DNA from: Bordetella flabilis
Lineage (GTDB): Bacteria; Pseudomonadota; Gammaproteobacteria; Burkholderiales; Burkholderiaceae_B
Direction of reading: 5' to 3'
Length of the DNA stretch: 64,000 nt
Assembly (NCBI RefSeq): GCF_001676725.1
Contig: NZ_CP016172.1
Coordinates: 372,001-436,000 of the forward strand
Shown here: positions 1 to 8,115 of the stretch, piece after piece
Layout of the letters: each line of letters begins with the position of its first letter
Numbering within the stretch: position 1 is the stretch's first letter
Position numbers and translations under genes: made by a program
The notes under the pieces: model-generated
What the model was told of the DNA's origin: nothing
The model's input: only the letters and a program-made list of their open reading frames with translations
The model's database searches: none

Positions 1-2
1 AT

Positions 3-548
3 GGCAACGCCACCACGTCGGCAGGCACGGCGGCCGGCATCGACTGTTGCCTGCATATCGTGCGGGCCCTGTACGGCGCCAAGGTCGCCGACTTCGCCGC
101 TCGGCGCCTGGTCGTGCCGCCGCATCGTCATGGTTCGCAGACCCAGCTGGCGTCGCAGCCTTTCCCGACCGAAGGGTCCGGCTTTCGCCTGGCCGAGCTG
201 CTGGACTGGCTGCGCGGCACCATCGTCGAGAAGCACACGGCGGATAGCCTGGCGGAACGGCTGGCGATGAGCCGGCGCACCTTCAACCGGCGCTTCCTGT
301 CCCTGACCGGATGCAGCCTGGGCGAATGGCTGCTGGCGGAACGGCTGCGCCTGGCGCAAAAGCTGCTGGAGACCACCGAACTGCCGCTGGAGGTCATCGC
401 CGCCAAGGCCGGCCTGGGCAGCGGATCGTCGCTGCGGCAACATTTCTCCCGGAACTTCCAGGTCTCGCCATCCGCATATCGGCGGCAGTTTCGCGGCGGA
501 CCCGGCCGCACGCCGGGCCGGGAAGACGCTCCATCCATCACAACCTGA
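3..548 (+). CDS. GlxA-family AraC transcriptional regulator, C-terminal part (5' end outside window)
   Basis: The reading frame is open from the left edge and ends in TGA at 546-548, giving 181 visible residues. The first visible residues (NATTSAGTAAGIDCCLHIVR) are the end of a DJ-1/PfpI-like amidase-type domain as found in GlxA-family regulators. The remainder, from about residue 60 onward, is an AraC/XylS helix-turn-helix domain: a first helix-turn-helix around SLAERLAMSRRTFNRRF and the second helix pair ending in the usual FSRNFQVSPSAYRRQF. These proteins bind DNA as regulators of nearby catabolic genes; the flavin reductase starting 12 bp downstream is the likely partner or target. The first in-frame ATG (60) is inside the conserved domain and is not the start. 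The N-terminal sensory domain and promoter lie outside the window. Confidence 0.9.
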   Translation, partial: GNATTSAGTAAGIDCCLHIVRALYGAKVADFAARRLVVPPHRHGSQTQLASQPFPTEGSGFRLAELLDWLRGTIVEKHTADSLAERLAMSRRTFNRRFLSLTGCSLGEWLLAERLRLAQKLLETTELPLEVIAAKAGLGSGSSLRQHFSRNFQVSPSAYRRQFRGGPGRTPGREDAPSITT

Positions 549-560
549 GCACCATCGCGC

Positions 561-1187
561 ATGTCCCCAGACATCCATTTCTATGAGCCGGCCCAGGGCC
601 ACGGCTTGCCGCACGATCCGCTGAACGCCATCGTGGCGCCGCGCCCCATCGGCTGGATCGCCAGCCGGGCGGCTGACGGCGCGCTGAATCTGGCGCCTTA
701 CAGCTTCTTCAATGCCTTCAATTACAGGCCGCCCATCATCGGTTTCTCCAGCGTGGGGCGCAAAGACTCGCTGAATAACATTGAACAGACGGGCGAGTTC
801 GTGTGGAACCTGGCGACCCGGGACCTGGCCGAGCCGATGAACCGCAGCAGCGCGGCCGCGCCAGCCGAGATCGACGAGTTCGCCCTTGCGGGGCTCACGC
901 CGGTGGCCTCGCGCATCGTCGGCGTCCCACGCGTGGCGGAAAGCCCGGTGGCCTTCGAGTGCCGGCGGTCGCAGATCATCCGCCTGCAAAGCGCCGCCGG
1001 CGCGGACATCGATGCCTGGCTGGTGCTGGGCGAAGTGGTGGGCGTCCATATAGACCGCGCCCTGCTGAAGGACGGCATTTTCGATACGGCGGCGGCCCGG
1101 CCGATCCTGCGGGGCGGCGGCCCGACCGCGTACTTCGAGATATCACCGGAACTCGCCTTTCACCTGCGGCGTCCGGACTATCCCTGA
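561..1187 (+). CDS. Flavin reductase family protein (FMN-binding split barrel)
   Basis: A 208-residue protein of the flavin reductase-like, FMN-binding split-barrel family. The signature lies near the N-terminus: APRPIGWIASR followed by LNLAPYSFFNAFNYRPP and IIGFSS, the flavin-binding strand and loop of this family. Such proteins bind FMN and either reduce it for a partner monooxygenase or act as oxidoreductases; the substrate cannot be told from sequence. It starts 12 bp after the AraC/GlxA-type regulator, so the two are probably cotranscribed. No strong Shine-Dalgarno sequence precedes the ATG. It converges on the NEL-domain gene, with 43 bp between the stop codons. Confidence 0.85.
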   Translation: MSPDIHFYEPAQGHGLPHDPLNAIVAPRPIGWIASRAADGALNLAPYSFFNAFNYRPPIIGFSSVGRKDSLNNIEQTGEFVWNLATRDLAEPMNRSSAAAPAEIDEFALAGLTPVASRIVGVPRVAESPVAFECRRSQIIRLQSAAGADIDAWLVLGEVVGVHIDRALLKDGIFDTAAARPILRGGGPTAYFEISPELAFHLRRPDYP

Positions 1188-1188
1188 C

Positions 1189-1216
1189 AGCGCGTGCTGG
1201 CGCGGCGGCGCGCTGC
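1189..1216. terminator. Possible bidirectional hairpin between convergent genes
   Basis: Between two convergent stop codons, CAGCGCG (1189-1195) is the exact reverse complement of CGCGCTG (1210-1216), with a GC-rich 14-nt loop that could lengthen the stem. There is no T-run on either side, so this is a candidate intrinsic or Rho-assisted terminator only. Confidence 0.25.
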
Positions 1217-1230
1217 AGTGAAACGCGAGG

Positions 1231-3336
1231 TCAGTGCGTCTGCCTGGGCTGTGGCGCGATGCCATGCGCGGCCAGGAACCGGCGCACCACCGGGCGCATG
1301 GTCGAGCGCTGGACCTCGTCGGCGACGACCGCGCCGAGCTGAAGCACGATATCCGTGTCCATGGGGCCCGCATTCCGGCGGTGAGCGAGCTCGCTGTCGC
1401 GGAGCCGCTTGTCGATCAAGCGCTCGTAGCGCGTCCAGAATATGCGGTATGGAACCTTGAATACGGACAAGTCGCTCGCCTTGTCGTGGACGAACAGCGT
1501 TCCTTTCCTGTTCAGCAGCCGCTCCAGGGCGCGGTAGAGCAGGCCACGGTCGGTATGGATGCGGGCGCGCCGGCGCTGCGCCTCGCGCAGCCGCCCCGGC
1601 GCCAGCCGGCCGATTACCGAAGTCATGGGCGCCCATGTCGTCAGGAAATCGACGAAGCCGGTTTGTTGGCGTGCTCGCAATTGCACGCGGGCCAGGTCGA
1701 CGTCTTCGTCGCTCAGCAGGGCAGGATGCTGGAAGGCCGTATCCGCCCGGATGATCGGCAGCTTTATCTCGCCGTACAGCCGCTTCTGCAGATGGACGAA
1801 GGCGTCGATTTCATCGACTTCCTCCTCCCGCTTGCGCAGTTCCGGCATGCGCGCGACGATGAATTCGCTCAATACCTCACGGTTGAGCATGCTTTCGGCC
1901 AGGTCCAGCAGCCCGCGTATGTTGTGGTCATAGAGCCCCGCCTCGGCGTCCGCGTTCAGGGATGCGGTGTACAGGTCGTTCAGGGTCATGACGACACGGT
2001 CGGCACATGTTTCGGCGCCGTTGCGGGCGATCTCCACGCAGCGGGCCTGGAAAGCCTTGTTGCCCGGCTGCTGCATCTTGTCGATCAATGCGGCGATCTC
2101 GGCGCGAAACGCGGGGCCATCCTTGTCCGCGATGGCGCCCAGGCGACGCAGCATGCTTCTGAACGCCAACGCGGCCAGGAGGTCCTGTTTCTGCAGCTGT
2201 GCCCACGATTCGTTGGGCGCGGGGATCCACGCCTTGACGGCCTGCGTCAGCATGTCGTCGGGGTAGATCGCCCCCATGGCCTCGTGCGTCAGGCCGGCGC
2301 GCTCCATATCCTCGACCGGGACGATATCGTCCGCCAGGCTGACGAAATCGCGAAGTATCCGGGCTGTCTCGATCGATCTTTGTACATCGTCGAGCTGCTC
2401 GACGACGCTCAGCCGGACATGCGCGGGCATGGCCGCCCGTAGGGCTGCCGCGTCGCAACCCCGCCCGCCCACGGTGACGAGGCGCAGGTGCGGACCATAG
2501 CTCGCGGCGCCGGCTTGCAGCGGGTTGTTCCCGAGATCCACCAGCACGATGGCTTCCGGCAGTGCATCGCGCGGCGGGAAGGCGACAAGCCAGTTGTTCG
2601 ACAGTATCACCTTGGTCAGTGCCGCTACCTTGCGCAAGGGCGGGCATTCCTTCAGCTCCAGGCAATTCAGGTCCAGGGGCGCCTCGTAGTTGCCGGCCCT
2701 GACATAGGCCGCGGTGCGGTCGTATACCTCCTGGCGCGGGTCGAAGGCGCCGGGGTCCGCATGGATATAGGCCCGCATGTCCACCTCCCACTCATCCAGG
2801 GGATGGCCCAGTTGCTCGCGCAGGGCGAAAGGCGAAAACCGGGCAAGGCCGGACGCCGCTGCGCCGGGCAGCGAACCGGTCCGCGCCGCATGAAAGTCCA
2901 CCAGGTCGCGGAACAGCTGGACGATCTGGTCCACCTGGTCGATGTCGCTGGCGTCGAACACGCCGGGCTGGCCGTCGGCCCCGATGGTGCCCCGGCGCAA
3001 GACGCAGAACGGGATCACGGTTGTATCGCTGCAATAACGGTGTTTGTATTCCGATGCCGTTTCATCGCAGAAGTCATCGTAGTCATGGAAGAAGACGGAT
3101 GGCCGCTCCGCGTCTGGAATATCCAGGGCGGCAATGGCATGGCACAGCGTCGCGCCAATGTCCGTGGCGTGCAGTACCTCCATCGCGCGCGCGAACCGCG
3201 CTTGCGCGTAGGGCCACGATTCCTTCATACGGAACGCCACTCCGCACACCACCTCGATGGCGTCTTCGGCCGTGTCGGCGTTGTGTGCACCCGGTATAAG
3301 CGCGATGCCCCCGGCAGGTCCAGAGATCGTGATCAT
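1231..3336 (-). CDS. NEL-domain (IpaH/SspH-type) E3 ubiquitin ligase, candidate type III effector
   Basis: A 701-residue protein when started at the ATG at 3336, chosen because GGAGG lies 9 nt upstream; the frame stays open to 3717 but that would overlap the divergent gene. Residues about 215-275 carry a short leucine-rich-repeat-like stretch (LDLNCLELKECPPL, LTKVILSNNWLVAFP, IVLVDLGNNPL). Residues about 370-695 resemble the NEL domain of Shigella IpaH, Salmonella SspH and rhizobial/Pseudomonas homologues: the catalytic CxD at C444 (GAETCADRV), then NADAEAGLYDHNIRGLLDLA, EEVDEIDAFVHLQ, and FVDFLTTWAPM. NEL enzymes form a thioester with ubiquitin inside host cells after type III secretion. The first 20 residues are rich in Gly, Ile and Ala with no charged residue, compatible with a type III signal; no Sec signal is seen. 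The LRR part is much shorter than in IpaH, and the N-terminal 200 residues are unrecognised. No secretion genes lie nearby. Confidence 0.82.
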   Translation of the reverse strand: MITISGPAGGIALIPGAHNADTAEDAIEVVCGVAFRMKESWPYAQARFARAMEVLHATDIGATLCHAIAALDIPDAERPSVFFHDYDDFCDETASEYKHRYCSDTTVIPFCVLRRGTIGADGQPGVFDASDIDQVDQIVQLFRDLVDFHAARTGSLPGAAASGLARFSPFALREQLGHPLDEWEVDMRAYIHADPGAFDPRQEVYDRTAAYVRAGNYEAPLDLNCLELKECPPLRKVAALTKVILSNNWLVAFPPRDALPEAIVLVDLGNNPLQAGAASYGPHLRLVTVGGRGCDAAALRAAMPAHVRLSVVEQLDDVQRSIETARILRDFVSLADDIVPVEDMERAGLTHEAMGAIYPDDMLTQAVKAWIPAPNESWAQLQKQDLLAALAFRSMLRRLGAIADKDGPAFRAEIAALIDKMQQPGNKAFQARCVEIARNGAETCADRVVMTLNDLYTASLNADAEAGLYDHNIRGLLDLAESMLNREVLSEFIVARMPELRKREEEVDEIDAFVHLQKRLYGEIKLPIIRADTAFQHPALLSDEDVDLARVQLRARQQTGFVDFLTTWAPMTSVIGRLAPGRLREAQRRRARIHTDRGLLYRALERLLNRKGTLFVHDKASDLSVFKVPYRIFWTRYERLIDKRLRDSELAHRRNAGPMDTDIVLQLGAVVADEVQRSTMRPVVRRFLAAHGIAPQPRQTH

Positions 3337-3694
3337 CGAGATTTGCCTCCCGCCGGCGGCAAGTGGCCGCGTGGCTCGGCCTGGACGCGCTTCGTTGTCA
3401 TGCTTCCAAGCTCCTGTTCGACCGCCGGATTGCCCGGCGCCCCTTTTTCGAGCGCGTTGAGTGCCCCGCTGCCGTAGGCCGGTTCCATGCATCGATGCCC
3501 GTATCTGCGACGTGCGCGCGCACGTCCCGGCCCTGGCGTGGGACGCCATGCCGGCCCGTGGGCGGCTGCGCTTCCTTCCTGCCCGGGGCCCTCGGGGAAG
3601 AAGGGGCTGCCGCCGGCCGGTTTTGCTCAAAACAAACCGTCGTAAGCCCTGCGCTCGGGTGGACGGGTAACAGGGCGGCTGGTAAAACCCCCGT
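3337..3694. other. Divergent intergenic region, NEL gene / EEP-fold gene
   Basis: A 358-bp region holding the upstream signals of both flanking genes. The Shine-Dalgarno GGAGG for the NEL gene is at 3346-3350 (minus strand). A 14-bp perfect palindrome GTTTTG-CT-CAAAAC occupies 3620-3633, about 60 bp upstream of the plus-strand start. I could not identify a convincing sigma-70 promoter or a known type III regulon box. Confidence 0.4.
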
Positions 3695-4570
3695 ATGCAA
3701 CTGGTGAACTGGAACATTCAATGGGGGCGTGGCGTCGATGGCCAGGTCGATCTGCGGCGCATCGTCGACGAAGCGCGCGGCCTGGCCGACTTCGATGTCC
3801 TGTGCCTGCAGGAGGTCACGCGCGGCTTCCACGGCGGACCGGGCGGCGGCGGCCTGCCGGGCGATCCGGACGCCGACCAGTTCGAGGCGCTCGCCGCGCT
3901 GCTGCCAGGCTATACGGTGCTGGCCGGCATAGGCTGCGATATCGCGCCGGTAACGCCCGGCGGCGCGCGACGCCAGGTCGGCAACCTGATCGCCACACGC
4001 TATCCGGTGGGACCGGTGTTCCGTCACAGCCTGCCCTGGCCGGCGGATCCGACCGCCATGTCGATGCCCCGCGTGGCCGTCGAAGCCGTGGTCCACAGCG
4101 ACGTGGGTCCGCTGCGCATCCTGTGCACCCACCTGGAGTTCTATTCCGCCACGCAGCGGCTGGCCCAGGCGCAGGCGTTGCGCGATCGGCACATCGAGGC
4201 CAGCGGCCATGCGATGCGCCCGGGCCCGGATGGCGGTCCCAATAGTCCCTTCGCCGCCACGCAGCGGCCGCGGGCGGCGCTGGTCTGCGGCGATTTCAAC
4301 AGCGCCGTCGAGGACGCGGCGTATCGCTGCATGCTCGAGCCCATGCCGCCCGGCGTACCGCCGCTGGTGGACGCCTGGGCGGCGGTGCATGGCCAGGCGC
4401 CACGAGCGCCCACCGTGGGCCTCTATGACCACGCGCAGTGGCCGCAAGGACCCTTCGCCTGCGATTTCGTCTTCGTCACGCCGGACCTCGAGGCGCGGCT
4501 CACGCGGTGCGATGTCGACGCGCGCAGCGCTGCGTCCGATCATCAACCCATCGTCGTGGAGCTGCGCTGA
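3695..4570 (+). CDS. Endonuclease/exonuclease/phosphatase (EEP) family protein
   Basis: A 291-residue protein of the EEP (DNase I/ExoIII-like) metal-dependent phosphoesterase fold. Visible motifs in order: LVNWNIQWG with the metal-site Asn (N7), CLQEV with the metal-binding Glu (about E40), ILCTHLE in the middle, CGDFNS (Asp and Asn of the active site), CDFVFVT, and a terminal SDHQPIVVEL with the catalytic His. All key residues are present, so an active enzyme is expected. The family covers nucleases, sphingomyelinases and inositol phosphatases; the substrate is not evident. No signal peptide is seen. It is followed after 1 nt by the penicillin-acylase-family gene, so the two are probably translationally coupled. 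Confidence 0.85.
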   Translation: MQLVNWNIQWGRGVDGQVDLRRIVDEARGLADFDVLCLQEVTRGFHGGPGGGGLPGDPDADQFEALAALLPGYTVLAGIGCDIAPVTPGGARRQVGNLIATRYPVGPVFRHSLPWPADPTAMSMPRVAVEAVVHSDVGPLRILCTHLEFYSATQRLAQAQALRDRHIEASGHAMRPGPDGGPNSPFAATQRPRAALVCGDFNSAVEDAAYRCMLEPMPPGVPPLVDAWAAVHGQAPRAPTVGLYDHAQWPQGPFACDFVFVTPDLEARLTRCDVDARSAASDHQPIVVELR

Positions 4571-4571
4571 C

Positions 4572-7103
4572 ATGGCGGGCCCGTCGCCCTCCGCCGTCGT
4601 TCGGCCGCGCCGCCTGCGGCGTTTCCTGGTCTGGTTCGCCGCGTCGCTGGTGGTGCTGGCCGTGCTCGCTGCCGGAGCCGGATGGTGGGCACTGCAGGCC
4701 AGCCTGCCGCGGTTGGATGGGGAAGTCGCCGTGCCCGGACTGTCCGCGCCCGCCACGATCGCGCGCGACGCGCAAGGCAGCGTGACCGTCAGCGCGTCCG
4801 ACCGGCTGGATCTGGCCTATGCCACGGGCTATGCGCACGGCCAGGACCGTTTCTTCCAGATGGATCTCCTGCGCCGGGTGCCGGCTGGCGAGGTCGCGGC
4901 CCTGGTGGGCGCCTCTGCGCTCAATGTGGATCGGCGCAACCGCATGCACCGGTTTCGCAGCCGCGCCGAAGCCGCATACCGGGCGCTGCCATCCGCGCAG
5001 CAAACCCTGCTGCAACGCTATGCGGACGGGGTGAACGCCGCGCTGGCGGCATCGCCGGTATGGCCCTTCGAGTACATCACGCTGGGCGTGCGTCCGCAGC
5101 CCTGGCGCCCGGAAGACACCCTGCTGGTGATCGACGCCATGTACCTGGATCTTCAATCCGGCGAGCTCAACCGCGTGCTGTCGCGGGGTTTCCTGCGTGA
5201 CATGGTGCCGCCCGAGCTGCTCGCCTTCCTGACGCCACGTTCCAGCGCAATGGACGCACCGCTGGACGGTGCCGCGATGACCGTGGCGCCGCTGGCCGTG
5301 CCCGCCACCCGTCCCGACTGGCTGGACGCGCCATCGCCCGCGCGCGGCGAAACCGGCCGCCCAGGGCGGGCTGGGGAGGCGGCGTCGGGCCCCGCCGGTC
5401 TTGCGCGCGCCTACGCGTGGAGCGCAACCGACGGGGAGCGTGACGGCTGGGGCGGCACCGCCACGGACGTCGGCAGCAATGCGTTCGCGGTGGCCGGGGC
5501 GCACGGGCAGGGCGGCGCGGCGCGCGTGGCGAACGATATGCACCTGGGGCTGCGCCTGCCGAACATCTGGTATCGGCTGACGCTGGTATTGCAAGGACCG
5601 CAGGCGCGGCGCATCTCCGGCGTGAGCCTGCCGGGCGCGCCCGTGGTGGTCGCCGGCAGCAATGGCGACGTGGCGTGGGGATTCACGAACAGCTACGGCC
5701 ATTTCATCGACCTGGTGCGCCTGCAGCGCGACCCCGCAGACCCGCGGCGCTACCGTGGTCCGTCAGGCAACTGGGAAACCGCCATCGAACATGACGAGCG
5801 GATCGACGTGAAGGGCGGCGCGCCGGTACGCCTGGCGGTGCTGGAGACCCGCTGGGGCCCTATCCTGGAAGCCGGCGAAGGATCCTACGCGGTCGACTGG
5901 ATCGCCTATCGTGCCGACGCGGTCGATCTCGGGCTGCTCGGCATGGAAACGGCCCGGAATGTGGCCGAAGCCCTGCGGGTGGCGCAAGGCGCCGGGGTGC
6001 CGACGCAGAATATCCTGGTCGCGGATGGCGCCGGGCACATCGGCTGGACCCTGGCCGGCCCCTTGCCCGGGGCCGTTCGCGACGCCGACGGCTATCCCGT
6101 GGGGGCGGCGGGCGCACCCCCGCCCGCGCCCCGTCTGCCGGCCAAGGATTACCCCAGCATCGTCGACCCGCCGTCCGGGCGGCTCTGGACGGCGAACAGC
6201 ACCCAGTTGGGCGACCCCGCCCGGCAGCGCAAGATCGGCGATGGCGGCGCGGACGTCGGCCTGCGCGCCTCGCAGATCCGCGCCGGCCTGCTGGACGGCG
6301 ATGTATACGATGAGCGCGCGCTCCTGGCGATCCAGTTGGACGACCGCGGACTGTGGCTGGAGTTCTGGCGCCGGCTCGCGCTGGAGGCCCTGGACCCGCA
6401 AGCGCTGGCCCAGCATCCGGACCGGGCGGCATTCCGCCGCATCGTGACGCAATGGAACGGGCGTGCCGACGTCGACCAGGCCGGCTACACGCTGCTGCGG
6501 GACTTCCGTGAAACGCTGTACGGGGCGTGGTTCGGAGGCCTGGACGAACGCCTGTCGGCCCGCGCGCCCGAACTGGCGCCGGGGATTTCCGTCGGCCGTG
6601 CATCGTCGCGCCTGGAGGCCGTCATGCAGGCGCTGGCGCGCCGCCATGCCTGGATTCCCGCGCGCCATGCGGACTGGCGCGCTTTCATGCTGGCCAGCAT
6701 CGACGCCACCGTCCAGCGCAACCGCCCGCGCGGCGCGCCTTTGGCGGACGCGCGCTGGGGCCAGCGCAACGTCCTGGCCGTGGGCCATCCCTTCGCCGGC
6801 ATGTTGCCCGCGCCATTGCGGGGCTGGCTGACCGCGCCCGCCCAGCCGATGCCCGGGGATACCAACATGCCGCGCGTGCAGCGGACCTCGTCCGGGGCGT
6901 CGGAGCGGTTCATCGTCGCGCCGGGCAGGGAAACCGAGGGCATATTGGAGATGCCGGGCGGCGCGTCGGGCCATCCGCTTTCGCCGTTCTTCCTGGCCGG
7001 GCACCAGGATTGGGTGAACGGCGTGGCCGCGCCTTTTCTGCCCGGGCCGGCCGCGCATACGCTGGAATTGCAGGCGGCCCCGGCTAGTGCGAAAAGCCCC
7101 TAG
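4572..7103 (+). CDS. Penicillin acylase family (S45) N-terminal nucleophile hydrolase, membrane-anchored
   Basis: An 843-residue penicillin amidase family protein. The frame extends upstream to 4209, but the ATG at 4572 follows the previous stop by 1 nt and begins a typical leader: a basic segment, then a membrane helix at about residues 18-40. Family landmarks are the alpha-chain motif YATGYAHGQDRFFQMDLLRR, then DVGSNAFAVAG with the predicted autocatalytic nucleophile Ser302, VANDMHLGLRLP, and WGFTNSYGHFIDL. Family members are cut into alpha and beta chains at the Gly-Ser bond and hydrolyse amides; substrates include beta-lactams and acyl-homoserine lactones. The segment just before Ser302 (about 245-295) is rich in Gly, Ala and Arg and probably forms the excised spacer. 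Specificity cannot be assigned; quorum-signal acylase activity is one possibility. Confidence 0.88.
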   Translation: MAGPSPSAVVRPRRLRRFLVWFAASLVVLAVLAAGAGWWALQASLPRLDGEVAVPGLSAPATIARDAQGSVTVSASDRLDLAYATGYAHGQDRFFQMDLLRRVPAGEVAALVGASALNVDRRNRMHRFRSRAEAAYRALPSAQQTLLQRYADGVNAALAASPVWPFEYITLGVRPQPWRPEDTLLVIDAMYLDLQSGELNRVLSRGFLRDMVPPELLAFLTPRSSAMDAPLDGAAMTVAPLAVPATRPDWLDAPSPARGETGRPGRAGEAASGPAGLARAYAWSATDGERDGWGGTATDVGSNAFAVAGAHGQGGAARVANDMHLGLRLPNIWYRLTLVLQGPQARRISGVSLPGAPVVVAGSNGDVAWGFTNSYGHFIDLVRLQRDPADPRRYRGPSGNWETAIEHDERIDVKGGAPVRLAVLETRWGPILEAGEGSYAVDWIAYRADAVDLGLLGMETARNVAEALRVAQGAGVPTQNILVADGAGHIGWTLAGPLPGAVRDADGYPVGAAGAPPPAPRLPAKDYPSIVDPPSGRLWTANSTQLGDPARQRKIGDGGADVGLRASQIRAGLLDGDVYDERALLAIQLDDRGLWLEFWRRLALEALDPQALAQHPDRAAFRRIVTQWNGRADVDQAGYTLLRDFRETLYGAWFGGLDERLSARAPELAPGISVGRASSRLEAVMQALARRHAWIPARHADWRAFMLASIDATVQRNRPRGAPLADARWGQRNVLAVGHPFAGMLPAPLRGWLTAPAQPMPGDTNMPRVQRTSSGASERFIVAPGRETEGILEMPGGASGHPLSPFFLAGHQDWVNGVAAPFLPGPAAHTLELQAAPASAKSP

Positions 7104-7432
7104 TCGACCTTGACCTCGTAAGCGGTGAACCGGCTGAACGGCTGCGTGGTGGTGGCGCGCAGTTGCCAGCTTTCCTGGTTGGGCAGGTTGTAGGTCTTGG
7201 CCGACGCCGTGCCCACCACATTGCCCTGCGGGTCCTGCAGCCGGAACACCACCGACGCGCTGTTCAGCGTGCGGCCCGTATTGTTGTGCAGGGTTCCCGT
7301 GATGGCGGTGGCTCCGGAGGCCGTGTCCTTGACGGCCTGCAGGCGGTCGAGGGTGACGCCGTGCGGCAAGGACTGCGCCGCGGCGCTCATCGCCGCGGTC
7401 GCGAGCAGCAGGGTGGCGAAGAGGCGTTTCAT
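7100..7432 (-). CDS. Small exported protein with FxLYD domain
   Basis: A 110-residue protein starting at the ATG at 7432, which has AGGAGA upstream; the open frame continues upstream through pcaJ only as a shadow. Residues 1-20 are a Sec signal peptide (MKRLFATLLLATAAMSAAAQ). The rest is a single FxLYD-type beta-sandwich: LDRLQAVKDTASGATAITG, LHNNTGRTLNSASVVFRLQD, then a GNVVGTA stretch, a pattern found in small periplasmic or surface proteins of unknown role. It lies 26 bp downstream of pcaJ on the same strand and may be cotranscribed. The last 4 bp overlap the end of the convergent penicillin-acylase gene. Confidence 0.78.
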   Translation of the reverse strand: MKRLFATLLLATAAMSAAAQSLPHGVTLDRLQAVKDTASGATAITGTLHNNTGRTLNSASVVFRLQDPQGNVVGTASAKTYNLPNQESWQLRATTTQPFSRFTAYEVKVD

Positions 7433-7458
7433 GGGTTCTCCTGCGTACGGCAAGCGGA

Positions 7459-8115
7459 TCAACGGTGGAGGGATGGCTCCGTGCGCAGCGGCAGGCCGGT
7501 AATGCGTTCGAGCGCCGCGACATCGGTATCGCCGAAGGTATCGATAACGTACACGCCATCCTTGCGGATGTCGAATACGGCGACTTCCGTATAGACACGC
7601 GACACGCAGCCCACGCCGGTCAGCGGATAGGTGCATTCCTGCACGAGCTTGCTCTGGCCTTCGCGTGTGGTCAATTCCATCATGACGAACACCTGCTTGG
7701 CTCCGCTGGCCAGGTCCATGGCGCCGCCCACGGCGGGGATGGCATCGGGCGCGTTGGTGTGCCAGTTGGCCAGGTCGCCCTTCACCGAAACCTGGAAGGC
7801 GCCGAGCACGCAGATGTCCAGGTGGCCGCCGCGCATCATGCCGAAGGAGTCGGCGTGGTGGAAGAACGATGTGCCGGGCACCTGCGTGACCGGCTGCTTG
7901 CCGGCATTGATGAGGTCGTAGTCTTCCTCGCCCTTGGCCGGCGCCGGTCCCATGCCCAGCATGCCGTTTTCGGTGTGGAGGACGATTTCGCGATCGGCGG
8001 GCAGGTGGTTCGCCACCAGGGTCGGCAGGCCGATACCCAGGTTCACGTAAGCCCCTTCGGGAATATCGCGCGCCACGCGGGCGGCCATCTGGTCGCGGTT
8101 GAGTTTCGCGTTCAT
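7459..8115 (-). CDS. pcaJ: 3-oxoadipate (3-oxoacid) CoA-transferase, subunit B
   Basis: A 218-residue beta subunit of a class I CoA-transferase. The conserved GAYVNLGIGLPTLVANHL and the active-site segment HTENGMLGMGP, whose Glu forms the glutamyl-CoA intermediate, are present, followed by DLINAGKQPVT, HHADSFGMMRGGHLD, GAFQVSVKGDLANW and VGGAMDLASGAKQVFVMM, the pattern of Pseudomonas PcaJ. With PcaI it transfers CoA from succinyl-CoA to 3-oxoadipate in the beta-ketoadipate pathway. Its ATG overlaps the pcaI stop by 4 bp. Assignment to 3-oxoadipate rather than acetoacetate rests on similarity to PcaJ and on PcaR-like sites upstream of the operon. Confidence 0.9.
   Translation of the reverse strand: MNAKLNRDQMAARVARDIPEGAYVNLGIGLPTLVANHLPADREIVLHTENGMLGMGPAPAKGEEDYDLINAGKQPVTQVPGTSFFHHADSFGMMRGGHLDICVLGAFQVSVKGDLANWHTNAPDAIPAVGGAMDLASGAKQVFVMMELTTREGQSKLVQECTYPLTGVGCVSRVYTEVAVFDIRKDGVYVIDTFGDTDVAALERITGLPLRTEPSLHR

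Noticed and set aside
5763..7598. A 611-codon minus-strand open frame opposite the penicillin acylase gene
   Set aside because: It spans the acylase gene, the FxLYD gene and part of pcaJ in the wrong frame, so it cannot be a real gene.
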